A stretch of 64,000 nucleotides of DNA. It comes from Pyropia yezoensis (Eukaryota; Rhodophyta; Bangiophyceae; Bangiales; Bangiaceae). The notes beneath the pieces were generated by a model. The model was not told where the DNA came from. It worked only from the letters and a program-made list of their open reading frames with translations, and did not search any database. A program made the translations under genes and the position numbers. The stretch spans positions 16,559,816 to 16,623,815 of the forward strand of contig CM020619.1 of NCBI GenBank assembly GCA_009829735.1, in the 5' to 3' direction. The stretch's first letter is position 1, and each line of letters begins with the position of its first letter. Of this stretch, positions 20,240 to 32,300 are shown piece by piece.

Positions 20240-22931
20240 CTGCGATGTTTCGCGCGCGCGCGTTCCGGCGCGCGCGCTCTGAGCCCCCAGCCCTCTCCCG
20301 CGGCCGGGATACATACCCTCCCCAGGCGCCACACCCCCTTGCGCCACCTGCCCGGCACCCCCTGAACATACTGGCCACCTGCCCGCCGCCCCCTGAGCGT
20401 ACTGGCCGCCTTCGCTCGCCCGCGGCGGCAGTCGCCCGAGAGGGTGCGGCGTGCGGCGACGGCGCGATCACCCCTCCGATCGCTGCCCGGCGGCGATGTG
20501 GGCCGCGCAGCACGTCCGCCGCGGGCTGCCGACTCCGCCGCCGCGGCTGCGGCGCCGCCATTTTCCCCTCCTGTGCGGGTGGCGCGATCTCCCGCCAGCG
20601 GTCAAGGCTGCATTTCCTCCCTCTTCTGGCTGCCGTGGCTCGGCCGCACTGTGACGCCCACCCTCAGCGCCTGGGCGACGCAAGTGCCGTGGTCGCCCTC
20701 CCCCCTTTTCTGGCATCTCCTCCGCAGCCGTGGTGTGTCGCCCACCCGACGTGGGCGCCGCCGGCTGGGCCCCCTCCCCCCCCCCTGCTCTGGGTTTTGC
20801 GCCGCGGCCGCTCCGCCGCGGCTGCGGTGTGTCGGCCATCCGCCGCGGGTGACGCCAGCGGGGATGACGCGGGTGCGATTGTTGCTCCCCTCGCTTCCTT
20901 TGGCTTTTGCGCCGCGGGCGCGCTGTGTCACATGCTGGCCGCGGGCGCCGCCAGCGGGGGCGACGCCGGTGTGGTGGTCGCCCCACCCCCCTCCTTTGGC
21001 GGCTGGTGTGCGTCCCCCTTTTGCTTCTTGCTTGTGCGCTGCCGCCGCCGCTGCCCCTACTTCTTCGGCGCTTCTATGAGCTTCGCCTTCTCCGCTCCTC
21101 CTCGTCTGGCGACTTGGGGGCTGGCGGTCGCGGACGTGCTTGAGATGTCTGGAGGGCGTGCTTGCGATTGTGTCTGCAATGTGGGGGGCGTCCTCTAGGG
21201 CGCTGGAGTGCAACGGCTCACCCTCTGTCTCCCCTTCACCGATGCAATGGTTCGCACCCCCTGGGCTCCGCTCCCGTGCTTCCGTAGCCCCCTGCCCTCT
21301 GCAAGTGACGCACTGCGTCCCCCACGCCCCCCCTACGTTCATGGCGATCATGTCACGATGCCCCTATCATCTTCGTCCACGCCGCCTTTGCCCTGTAGCC
21401 CACCACGGCACTATGCCCCCAACATCCGTCTTGCTTCTGCTTTTGGTTGACGCCCTCCCTCCACCTCTGCTGCACCCGTCGCCCTCTTGTTCTGCCTCTT
21501 AAATGTTCTTGGCCACTGCCCGTAATTGTCTTTTGGACTTCATAGCCTGTTTCAACATTGACTTGGGAGACTTGCCGAGCTTCGCGCCTCAACACGCCGC
21601 CACCCCGCGCGGGTGTGCCTGCGGCGTGGCACTGCAGGCGAAAGCAGCAGTGGCACCAGCTGCACGCGGGCACCTGCTGCTGCCCACCACCACCACCATT
21701 AACACCACCACCCTCACCACAATCCCTCCCTTCCCGCGACAGCGACTGCGCCACGCTGCCAGCGGGCGGGCGGGCGGGCAGCTCCCCGGCGGCGTGGCAA
21801 TTGTTGTCACGGGGGACAGAGGGTATGCGGCTAGTCGCTGCAGCCGTGGGGGTTCTGTGGCGGCGGCGGTGGGGGGCGACCGTGGCGGCATGAAGGGGAG
21901 GGGGGGGGGCACGCGACGGGCTGACCGCGCTTCTTGTCGGAGCGGTCTACCCGGGGGCGGCGCTCAATACCCGGCGGGCCCCAGCCGTCTCCTCTTCTCA
22001 GGCCGTTTTTGCACTAGCGGACGGGAGGGGGGTCTGGGGGGAAGCGGGGAGAAGGGGGGGCTGACTCCGGTCGCGCCTGTGCCGGGTGCCCTCCTTTGCA
22101 GTGCTCCCTCTCCATGTTAGCTGTTTCTTACCCTCCCACCTCTCCCCCCCTGCCCCACCTACACCGCTGTCGGACTGAGCATCCTGTTACTTCCCGTAGT
22201 CTTGTGGCAAGCCATCCCTGTGAGCGGGTCGCCGGCCGACCACATGAATGGGACGACGGCAAACTCCTCGCCGCCGCCACCCTCGTCCATGCCGGCTGGC
22301 ACCGCGGCGGCGGCTGCTGCCGCAGTTTGTGCCGATGTTTTGACGGCCGGGTGGTGCTTCTGCGAGTTTCTCTCACCCTGTCGGCCACCCCCCATCCCGC
22401 CGCGGCGTCGGCGGTTGACATGGCGTTTATCGTTCGTGCGCCCCGCGCCCGCGCCTACCGGGCGGATTTTGACGGCCTGGCCTGGCGTAAGTGTCGCTCC
22501 ACGAGTCCTGTATGTTCACCAGTGTCCAGCCACGGGTGTATACACCCGCGGACAGGCGGGCGCAGGGACGTATCCCTCTCCGAGCGGCCCCCTTCCCCGC
22601 CTCCCCCCCACCCCTTCCCGAAGGGGCGGTGTCTTATTTCCAGCCTCACGACCACGCTGCGTGCATTTTACATTCCCTCTGACTATGCGACGCCTCCCGT
22701 TGGGCGAGGGACTGACGCTAGCAGGAATTCTCTCGACTCTTGATGCAGTTTAGGCTGCGTCGTTCTGATTCCCCGGGGGAGGGGGGGGGAGGGGGGGTGA
22801 TGGGGGGTAGAAGCGGGAGAGAGGGTGCAGGGGAAGGAATGCAGAAGTTAAGAGAGAACTCAATGGGTGCACATGCGCAACACACAACTAGCTCAATGCT
22901 TCTACACCCGTCCATGACTCGTATGGCGGGA
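20240..22931. other. Non-transposase left part of MULE B: degenerate repeats, possible captured exon
   Basis: 20640-21010 contains about three degenerate units of roughly 100 bp (GCGACGCC-GGTG-GTGGTCGCCC...TTTGCGCCGCGGG). The forward ORF at 20245-21198 runs through them and is probably fortuitous. At 22200-22485 an open segment is bounded by a CTTCCCGTAG acceptor-like site and a GTAAGTGTC donor-like site, which could be an exon captured from a host gene. 21680-21740 has ACCACC repeats. Nothing here has a recognisable protein family. Confidence 0.4.
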
Positions 22932-24998
22932 TTACCACGCGACATAGGGGGAATGCGACCCAGACGCATACAGCGCTCCTGCTGCCTGGACAGAGGGATC
23001 GCCCTGCGAGACGACTTCATCTGGGCCTGTCTTCGATCCTAGCATGACTGCTGCTTCTTCGGCAGCTCGCGCTGATACCTCGGCGGCGGCGCTCTCCGCA
23101 GGCGCTGCTGCAGCAGCGTCTAGCGCAGCAACAAAGGGTGCGGCCGAATGCACCGATTCCGCCGCGCGTGGTCCAGCGTTCGAGATTGTGACAGGGGTGG
23201 CAAAGCGAGGCTTATCCGCCCTTCTCGGGCTCGATGTCTTGCTCTTCGGTGGCGCGCTGCCAGCAGGGATGGCATTCTTCTGCCTCCGCTTCAGGCTGCG
23301 CGCCAATCTGGCTCGGTCCGACGCCCCACTCACAGTGAAGGCCTGCCCCTTGGGCATGATCTCCCCCATCACGGATGCATCAAAAGCCATCATGGCCTGG
23401 ATGGCTCCGAGGAGGGTAGGTGTGCCGTGCTGCTTGACTTCCGTTTGGGTCAGCTTATTCATTGACTCAGCGGCGTTTGTGCTTTCGCCAGCGGCGAGGA
23501 CTTCGGTCCGCGTCAAAGCCCCCACGGACAGGGGGAACGCCGCCATGCGCGCTGCCTCGTTATTTAGCAGCCACTTGATTCCAGCTTCCTGCGACTTCTC
23601 CCCCTCCTCCCGCGCCTTCTGCATGATAGCCCTTAGACGGCCCTCGAGGGCTGGTAGTCCTCCCTCGGGAGGAGCATCTCGCAGGGCCAATACGGAGCGA
23701 ATGTAGGGGTGGCGCACATTGTTACCGCACCTCTTCAGCAAGAAGCCATTCATGTGGACACGGCAGCCGATAACTCTTCCGTGGTACGTGGATGCGTCGC
23801 CCCCAAACACGTTGGACAACGCCCTGAACACCCCGTAGTGCTCCGCGGTTTCAAAGTCCAGCAGCAGCGCGACAAAGGCTGTCCGCTGCCTCCTGGATGG
23901 CGCTTGGCTACTGCTTACGAAGGGTTCGGCTCCCGCGACTGCGCTCGCCGAAGCAGGATCGTTGCTGGGCGGGCGGGGCAGACGCTCGCGCACTTGAGGC
24001 GCCGGGAGGAGGCTGGGGCTCACCAAGCCGAGTAGCTGTGCGTTCCGAAAATAAAACGTGAAGATATCAGCGTACATTTCTGCAGTCTTGCCAATCACCA
24101 TGGCACGCATCACCACAACGGCCCGGTTTAAGGACGAGAGCCACGCACTGCGGGTTGAGAAAAGTTCGTTCCGCGTCCATGATCACAGAACAGCTCCTGT
24201 CAGCAATATGTACCCCTCGTCACTCCGCAGAAATCCCCATGTGCCCCACCGTGCTCTGCTAATGTGTGCCCCCCACCTCCCCTCTGACTATGAACTACCT
24301 CAACCACCAAGCTGTCACTGCAATCAAAACATAAGCGGCAGGGAAGAGCAACGTACACGATAGAGAAGTGATGCCAGTCAAACGCCTTCGAGGCACTGGC
24401 CTCAATGGCAGCCTGTGACACACCGTCTTTCTCTGCGCCGGGCGCAACAACGTCAAATGTAGTGTCTGCCATGACGTACCGCAGACGGCCAGAGAGCTAC
24501 GCTTGCTGGTCGCTCTGAAGAAAAATAATCTTGTAGTCGTCGTTGTCGACGACGCCCCGGATGTAGAGGTGCTCCCCGCCAGCCCGCTTGCGCAGGTCCA
24601 TCACCCCGAGAATATCCTGTCCGTGAAGATTTTTCGCTGCTCGTGCAGCTGCTCTCAGGGACCGGACGTGCCCTGGGCTGGCACGCGCTCCATCGCATGC
24701 ATCAGCAATGGCTCTCTGTTGGGCGAAAAACATTAAGATTCAACACGTTGAGCACTTTCGACGCAACACGGGCGCGGGACAGTTAGGTCATCTGGCGGTC
24801 ACAAGACAGTAGCTCAGCAAAAATAAACAATCCCACGAAGCCATACCCAGTAAAATCTTACCTGGGGAACCCGTACTGGCGCGTTGGGCTGGTCGGCCAC
24901 AGCTCTCTCGATGGCACTAACAGGCGGCTTGCAGACGGGGAAGATGTGGTTGTGCTCGCCGACCAAAATGAGGATGACACGAATGCTGGTAGGGTCGG

Positions 24999-25642
24999 TG
25001 TAGCGTAATGGAACCCAGGTTCCCGGAACCACAAACCACAAACACACACACAGAGACCACAGTCCGGAGTCCGGGAAGGAACAGGTAAGAGCCCTTGCTG
25101 GTCCACTCGCCCGCCACGATACGAGGCAAAGGTAAACATGACAAAAGCCCGAGGGAGAAGGAACCCAAAGCACTGTTGATTTTACAAGATGGCCCCGGGG
25201 AGAACCCCGGAGCACCCCTCAAGAACCTCCCCCCCTGGCCCCTCCAGGGGCCCAGAACGAGGCCCCCAGAGGGCGCCCCCAGCGGGCCAAGTGCCAGCAA
25301 GGCACCGGCCGCTCACCGGGCCAACACACGAAAAGCAAGCGAAATCCCCCCACACACAAATGTCAATCCCCAAAAAAAACCCAGTGGGAAAAAGGGGAAA
25401 GACACGAAATCACGCAAGGAAAACAAATGCGAAAAATCAAACAAATAACCCGAAGGTCAGTATGCCCCAACCCGGCAAGTCCTCCGCTCCGGGGGACCAA
25501 TCAGGGCACCGGGCGCGTCGCCACTGCCCCGGGCCACCGATGCAGGGATCCCAAGCCAGCGCGTGGTTCCACGTAACGCTGCCAGCCGGGTCCCAAGTCA
25601 GCCTCCCGGGTCCCAACGGTACCTGAGGGCCACAACGCCACA
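24999..25642 (-). repeat. 3' LTR of the Ty3 element
   Basis: 644 bp, differing from the other LTR at 25073 (G versus A), 25105 (A versus T) and 25139 (T versus G). Confidence 0.97.
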
Positions 25643-25653
25643 TGGCCCCCTCA
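25643..25653 (-). promoter_or_regulatory. Polypurine tract of the Ty3 element
   Basis: On the minus strand the sequence GTGAGGGGGCCA directly precedes the 3' LTR start TGTGGCG; a G-rich purine tract here is the expected primer for plus-strand synthesis. Confidence 0.6.
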
Positions 25654-26213
25654 CTAGGGCCGAGCGTCCCGCCAGCCAACAGGGAAGCCGGGGAGAGGGA
25701 CTGGAAAGGGTCCGACAGGGTTACACCAGGGTCACAACGAACGGGACGTGGGGCCAGTGTCTGCAAACAAGGTCCCCCCCGACAAGTGTCTCGAGGCAGA
25801 GGGTCCCGGGCAGACTGACCAGGGCGGTACGGGAGGGACCGAGGGCCACGCACAGGGTAACTAGGGGGGTGTGGCGCAGCCCGCGCCGGCCGCCCGCCTG
25901 CATTCCTCCTCCCCTCGCCCTCCCCATGTGGCGCTCGGCCCGTGGGGTGGGTGAGGTGGCGTCGGGATGCGGATGGGGGCCGGCGGCACACGGGCGCATC
26001 CTGGGTTCCGTCGGAGTGGGGGCCCAGGGATAAGAGGGCCCTCACGGGCTCCCTCGTTCCCCGCGACCGGGACCCCAACGCACCATCTTCCCCGTTACGC
26101 TTCCCCGTGGGCTCCTCAATCGTTCCCTCTACCCGTTCCTCCTTCCAACGTTCCCACGCACCCGTTTCCCTTGGTACCCCACCTTCCCACACCGTGTCCC
26201 GTTACCCCGTCCC

Positions 26214-27953
26214 ATGGAGCCCGGCCGCGCCGCGACGAGCGCGTCGGCTGGCAAGGGCTCGACGGTACCTGGGGCCCGAGGCGGTCCCATTGTTCAAGGC
26301 GCAGCGGCTCAAGGGGCTCCCGATGGTCAAGGCGTACCGGTTGCGGGGCCAGGTGGGAGCAACATGGAACAAGAGGAGCGTGGTGCGGGTCAAGCGTACG
26401 TCACGGTCCATGGCACGGTTCCCGAGGACTTTGGTCCCGAGACGGTCACCGCTTGGCGCCGGGAAGAGGCCCGCGGTTGGGTCACCGGTACCCCGGCCCA
26501 TAAGGTCCTTCGAGTCGTGGACGGGTCCTGTCCCGGGAACGCGTTCCGGAAGCAGATGACCGCGATGGTCCAAGCGCGGATCCCGGTTAGGGCCGATCGG
26601 TCCCTGTCGATAACGGTGGTCCGGCACGCGGGGGAAGTTGGGTACGTGGAGCGGTTCAAGAGCATTCGGGACGAGGTCACCAAGGGGACCCTGCCTGCGG
26701 CCCCAGGTCCCGAGTACATCGTGCTCCCGTCTCCCTACTTGGACCCTTCTTCCTTCAAGCCGTCCCATGGGGACCTTGTGGTCAGTCGGCTCCATCGGGA
26801 CAAGAATGGGATCCTGGTCGGCTGGCACCAGCAAGAGTTCCCGAGTTGTCCGGCTACCCTTCGTGGGCTCCACTACCTCCGGGTACCCCACTGGTTCGGT
26901 CTCGTTGAGGTTCCTTTTGGGGCCCTGGTGGAACTGCCCCCGGTCCAGTGTTACTTCGGGGAACTCCTTCGTGCCTCGGACCCATTTGCCTGGTTCGTGT
27001 TCCGGACCGAGTGGGCCATGAACTGTGCCCTCTATACCCTGGAGCGGGCCCGTCGTTCCGGTGAGATGTGTCTCCTTCCTCGTCTCCTTCGGACCTGGAT
27101 CGACCGTGTCGGGGTCTCTGACATCTGCAAGGGTCCCGGTGGCGTGGACGAGGGAGCGGCGCGGGACCTCAAGGCACTCATGGTTCTCAGCGACCGGGTG
27201 GTCGGGGCCCCTGGTCTCCGTTCACGTTTGGGCCAGGCGGCTTCCAACCGCAAGGACCGTGCTTCCTACGTCTTGGTACGGTTCGAGACCCGGGACGGGA
27301 CCTGGGCAGCGCTCGTGGACGAGGACCTGGCTCCCTTGGACCTTCCTTACTCGACGGACATCTTGGACGCGCGGGAGTTTGTCGGGCCCAAGGACGGGAA
27401 CGTGGGCCAGTCGGACGAGATTGTACCTGGAAGTGGGTCCGATGGTCCTGGTGCCCCTGGTGTCCCTGGTGCCCTGTCGTCGGGCTCCCTTGTTCAACGT
27501 GACCCTGCGCTGGGAAGTCGTACCGTCTTCGTGGCCAACTTGTTGGCCCATGGCGAGGTACCTGATGAGGAACTTCGGGACCTTGAGGGCAACCTGGCTA
27601 CCTCAACCGTTCTGGGGCTCCGTAGTTTCTTTGGTGGGTCCGCGGACATCTTGGCCCATGCTCACGTGGGGCCCTTGCTCTCGGCTTCCCTCCATACCAC
27701 CGTCAACATTGGGTTCCGTTTAGCTGAATGGACCCGGGTCCAGGCGGGTTCCACGACGCCGGACTACAAGGGCCTGTTGGCGATCGTGGACCGTAATGGT
27801 ATCCGTGGGGACCTGGGGTCAGAGTTGGCCACGGCCGAGGAGGAGGCCCGTAAGAGTTGGCATGGGGTTCGTGAGGGTTCCCGGGTCCGAGGTCGGGACG
27901 ATATGGACCAAGACACTGACCCTCGTGCCGAGAGCCGGGCCCGTTACCAGTGA
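26214..27953 (+). CDS. Antisense ORF inside the Ty3 element, 579 residues, unknown function
   Basis: An uninterrupted ORF on the strand opposite gag-pol, between the end of pol (28378) and the 3' LTR (25642), converging on pol. The first 50 residues are Gly/Ala/Pro-rich; from about residue 60 the protein looks globular, with mixed hydrophobic and charged segments such as AYVTVHGTVPEDFGPETVTAW, LRGLHYLRVPHWFGLVEVPF and YVLVRFETRDGTWAALVDEDL. The tail is acidic then Arg-rich. I recognise no domain. Composition (frequent GGTCC/GGACC) matches the rest of the element, suggesting long residence. Antisense ORFs in the pol-3'LTR interval are known in some plant Ty3/gypsy lineages; relationship to those is untested. 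Transcription could start in the LTR on this strand. Length, protein-like composition and intactness argue it is expressed. Confidence 0.7.
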   Translation: MEPGRAATSASAGKGSTVPGARGGPIVQGAAAQGAPDGQGVPVAGPGGSNMEQEERGAGQAYVTVHGTVPEDFGPETVTAWRREEARGWVTGTPAHKVLRVVDGSCPGNAFRKQMTAMVQARIPVRADRSLSITVVRHAGEVGYVERFKSIRDEVTKGTLPAAPGPEYIVLPSPYLDPSSFKPSHGDLVVSRLHRDKNGILVGWHQQEFPSCPATLRGLHYLRVPHWFGLVEVPFGALVELPPVQCYFGELLRASDPFAWFVFRTEWAMNCALYTLERARRSGEMCLLPRLLRTWIDRVGVSDICKGPGGVDEGAARDLKALMVLSDRVVGAPGLRSRLGQAASNRKDRASYVLVRFETRDGTWAALVDEDLAPLDLPYSTDILDAREFVGPKDGNVGQSDEIVPGSGSDGPGAPGVPGALSSGSLVQRDPALGSRTVFVANLLAHGEVPDEELRDLEGNLATSTVLGLRSFFGGSADILAHAHVGPLLSASLHTTVNIGFRLAEWTRVQAGSTTPDYKGLLAIVDRNGIRGDLGSELATAEEEARKSWHGVREGSRVRGRDDMDQDTDPRAESRARYQ

Positions 27954-28377
27954 GTCACGCAGAGGGGAGGGACCCGAGGGACCATGGGTTGTTCTTGCAT
28001 ATGATGTTGATCCAAGGAGCCATAAAGTCTCTTTGTTTGTCAGCTTCCTTGGGACCCCTCCTTCAGTGTTGACCGTAGGAACCCCCTTCCGACTTAGCCG
28101 CATAGCTGGTTCAAAGGGACCCATACCAGCCCAAACTGGGAAGTGGGGAGCTAAAGGGAACGGGGGGGGGAAACGGGGGAGTTCATATCCAAGGGGAACG
28201 AAGTAAATCTCCATTCCAAAAAATCATTATCAATAAAACCCCTCCCGTGGTTTGATTTCTTCCCCCCCCCAACCCGAGTTGAACCCCTGACCTCTTCGTT
28301 GCCCCCTCCCGATAACTTCCCCTTAGTTCGTTCCATTGACGGACCATCATGCCTGCCCTTGTGCTTCCCTTTCAGGG
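27954..28377. other. Convergent spacer between antisense ORF and pol
   Basis: 424 bp between two stop codons. It contains AATAAA near 28232 on the plus strand, a candidate polyadenylation signal for the antisense ORF, and C/G runs. No coding pattern. Confidence 0.5.
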
Positions 28378-31300
28378 TCAATAACGGGGCCACAGATCCG
28401 CACCCGGTTCAAGGTTCCAGGGCCACACAGCATAGATAGCCTTAAAGGGTTCCAGTAGTGCCACGGCCTCTTCCTCCCGCAGTGGGGGCTCGGTACCAAC
28501 ACGTTCACAGTACTGAACAACCTTAGCCCTGTCGAACTTATGGCACGGTTCCCATGTGTCCTCGGACTCTGCGTACTCCCACCAGCGGACCAGGAGCCAT
28601 AGGTGCCCGTCACTGTCCCGGTCGTGGCCCACAAAACGTTCCCAGACAAAAGGGGTGCCTGAGTCTTCGTAGTCCATGGGTACAACCGGGTCTTGGGGCC
28701 CGTGTAAACGGGACGTGGAGTCAGTGTGTCCAGCAGGCGTGGGTGCCCGGGCAACATGGTCACTACTTACCCTGTCACGGATCCCTTCGACCAGAACCGT
28801 GAATGTGTGCCCGTCCCGGTCCACGATACGATAGGGACCCTTGACCTCCTGGTCCAACTTCTGCCGGCTATCATCATTGGTATCCACGTAGACCCAGTCC
28901 CCGATACGTAGGGCCTCGTTGACCGGAGTTACCCGCTTGTCGTACCCTCTCTTGTACCGTTTCTGTGCCAGGTCCAGGTTCTTACGGACCGTAAAGGCCA
29001 AGTTCCTTAGATGGGCCCGTCTCGCCTCTCGGACCTGTCGCGCGGTACCAGTGAACTCCTTAGGGTACGGGGAACCAGGGAGCTTGTCCAGGGCAAAGGT
29101 GCGGACCCGGTCAGGGATCACGAACTCAAACGGAGCCACACCGGTACTCTGTTGGGGCCTCGTGTTATAGGCAACCGTGAGCACGGAAACCAACTCGTCC
29201 CAATGGTCCTGGTGGTCCTCAACGTACGTGCGGAGCTGGGCCACTATGGTACGATTAAACCGTTCCACTTGTCCTTGGGTCTGGGGATGGTACGTGGTGG
29301 AGGTAACATGCTTGATCCCAAGGAGCCCGCAAACGCCACGGAAGTATGTGGACGCTAGCTGGGGCCCATTGTCCGTTAGTAGGGTCTCAGGGGGACCATA
29401 GGAAGCCACCCACGTATCCAGAAAAGCCGAGGCCACCACTGCGGCGTCCTGGCTGCCAAGGGGAACCACTCGGGTCAGCTTAGTAAACCGGTCCACAATA
29501 ACAAGAAGGTACCGGTTCCTGCTGACGGTCCAGGGTAAGGGGCCCAAGAGGTCAAGGTACACGTCCTTGAAGGGCTCCGTTGCAGGGAACAGTTTGAGCG
29601 GGTTGGTCCGCCGTCTCCCTTGGACCCTGCCCTTGGAACACGAGGTACAATTGGAAACAAAGGCGTGCACATCTGCCACCATAGACTCCCAATAAAATAC
29701 CCGCCTCATAGAGGTGTACATCTTGTTCATGCCTGGGTGCCCTGCGTGTCCCGGTTCATGTTCCAAGCTCAGGACCTCTTGTTGTAGTGCCTTGGGGACC
29801 ACGATCTGGACCGCTCGGTCAAGAGGAGCCAATCGTACCAGTAACCCTTCCGACGTTTCCCCGTACCTTGAGTTCACGTTCTGGTCCATCTCTTTCCGTA
29901 GTTCCTGGCAACGCTGGTCCTGACCTTGGGCCTTGAGGATCCTGTCGACTGTCAGAGGAGGGTATCGTGTGCCTGTCTTAAATTTCGGACGGGTCCAACC
30001 AGTGACAAAGTTAGCCAAGGTCAAGAGCGAGGGTATCTCGTCAGGTATAGGGCCCCTGTCGTGTCCCGTGGTATCCAAGCGTGACATAAAGTCCGCTGCG
30101 TGATGATGTTGCCCGGGACGGGACTCAACGGTATACTGGAACTCGGCCAGCCGGAGGCGCCAGCGGGCCAAACGTCCATGGGCCCTGTCCATATGTAACA
30201 TCCACTTCAGGGCCGTATGGTCCGTTCGTACCACAAAGCGTGTCCCTTCAAGGTACGGTCGTAACAGAAACAGAGCCCAAACAACGGCAAGACACTCACG
30301 TTCCGTGGTACTGTAGTTACACTCAGCCGGAGTCAGCACACGGCTCCAGTAACCCACGGGCTTGTAGGCCCCGTCCCCTTGGTCCTGTAGCAAAACGCAC
30401 CCAATCTGGGTAGCGCTAGCATCCGTATCCACGATGTACTGACCCGTTCGTTTCGGAAGAGCCAGAATGGGAGTATGGGTCAGACGGTACTTGAGCTCCT
30501 CAAAAGCGTCCGTCTGGGCCGGGGTAAACGGTGGTAACGGGTCTGGGACCTTGGTACTAGTCATGGCCAATAGGGGTCGGGCTACCTTGGCGTAGTCCTT
30601 GACAAAGCGACGGTACACATTGCACATCCCTAGGAAACTGCGAAGGTCCTTCTTGGTCCTTGGGGTCTTAGCTTCCCGGAGCCCAACCAGGTTCTTCTCG
30701 TTCACACGGAGTTGACTCTTACCAACAATGTGTCCGAGGTACTCAACCTCATCCTGGAACAAAAAGCACTTGGTAGCCTTGAGGGAAACACCGACCCTAG
30801 TCAGTAACCCGAAGATCTCTTCCAGATGGGCCAGGTGCTCCTTATGGTCCTTGGAAAACACGATAATGTCATCCAGGTACACAAGGCACGTCTTCCACTT
30901 AACCCCAGACAGGATCATATCAATGACCCTCTGGAACGTAGCCGGGGCGTTGGTAAGACCAAATGGGAGCCGGATGTATCTGAAGGTTCCTTCTTGACAA
31001 GTAAACGTAGTCTTGTCTTGGTCCTCAGGAGCCACAGGGATCTGTCAGTAGCCACAGTTGGCGTCCAGCATGGAAAACACGGTAGCCTCTCCCAGGAAAT
31101 CGATACAATCGTCCATGCGCGGTAACGGGTAGGTATCCTTAACCGTGACCTCGTTCAAGCGCCGGTAATCCACACAGAACCTAGGGGTACCATCGGCCTT
31201 CGGGACCAACACAACCGGGAAAGACCACTCAGCCTGGGACGGTTCAATAACCCCGAGCCGGGTCTGCTTCTCCACTTGTTCCTTGATAAGGTCCCAATGA

Positions 31301-31829
31301 TGGAGCCCGGTGCGGTACGGTTGGGACCGAATGGGCTTGGCCCCTTCCTCCAGGGTAATCCGGTGAGGGGTCACATCAATGCGTCCCAGTTGTCCGTTCC
31401 ATAGGTCCTTGTAACGGTCCAAAAGTTCGCGTACAGCCTGGTGTAGCTCAGGCGGGATCAAATCATACGCGACCTTGGGCATCTGGACCGGGGTTCCGTC
31501 AGGCTTCTTGTCCGTCGTGTCCGGCTCAGGGACCGTGGTTCCGGCGGGTCCCTTGGGAGTCACGTCCTCCGGTGCCGACGCTTGGCTCAACTGGTTCCCT
31601 TGCTCTGGCCCCAGGGTGACAAGTGGTGCGGCCCCCTCATTAGGGGCCGACAAGTAATCCGCAGGGACCTCGAGCACGGGACCATCGTACGGTATGGCCA
31701 CGCCAACGGCAAAGTTCTTGGGCAGGTTGACAGCCCGGTCCGAAATGTTCATAACATGGATCCGAAAGTCCCGTCGGGTCCGTATCGTAGCCAGTGCGTT
31801 GTGTAAACGGAGCCCCTTCTTAGCCACGT

Positions 31830-32300
31830 CCCCCCGTTCCCCGCTCCGTCCTCGCGCTCAGCAACCCCCTCTACCGCCCCCCCCTCGTCTGCTATCGCGC
31901 CCTCCTCTTCTGTTGGCTGGCGTCTGTGACGCATTGTGCGCCAACGTGGCCCCGCCGTAATGGGTGCCACCCATTCCACCGTCGACAGTGACAGCTGCGG
32001 CGACGGGCGCGGCGGGTCGAGCTCCTACTCGTCAGACGACGGGGGCCACATCAGGGCGCGCCCGCCGTCCCCGATGCGGCAGCGCCGGGCGCGGAGCGAG
32101 CACCGACGCGACAGGCCAGAGGAGCTGCTGCCCCCCCCGGCGGTGTCCCCCACCCGCCCCCACTGGGTAGTCATCTGCGGCGGGTGTGGGGCGGACCTGT
32201 GAGAATACAAAACGTGCTCCCGAACATTGAGCCAGGTCGGCGATGCTCATGCTTGAATACCTCTCTCCGTGTGGAATATGTATAGGGACATAACTCACAG
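31830..32300 (+). other. Foreign GC-rich segment inside pol with an 81-codon ORF on the opposite strand
   Basis: Between the protease and RT parts of pol, composition changes abruptly: GGTCC-rich element sequence gives way to CCGCC/GGCGG-rich sequence without pol homology in any minus frame. On the plus strand an ATG at 31960 opens MGATHSTVDSDSCGDGRGGS..., a Met-Gly start suited to N-myristoylation. It runs to CGADL, where GACCT|GTGAGA forms a good donor splice site (about 32200). It looks like the first exon of a host gene captured in reverse orientation. Exact borders were not resolved and no target duplication was found. Confidence 0.45.

Noticed and set aside
25182-25626. ORFs inside the LTRs (63-145 codons), repeated at 35152-35596
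   Set aside because: LTR sequence; the identical ORFs occur twice only because the LTRs are duplicated.
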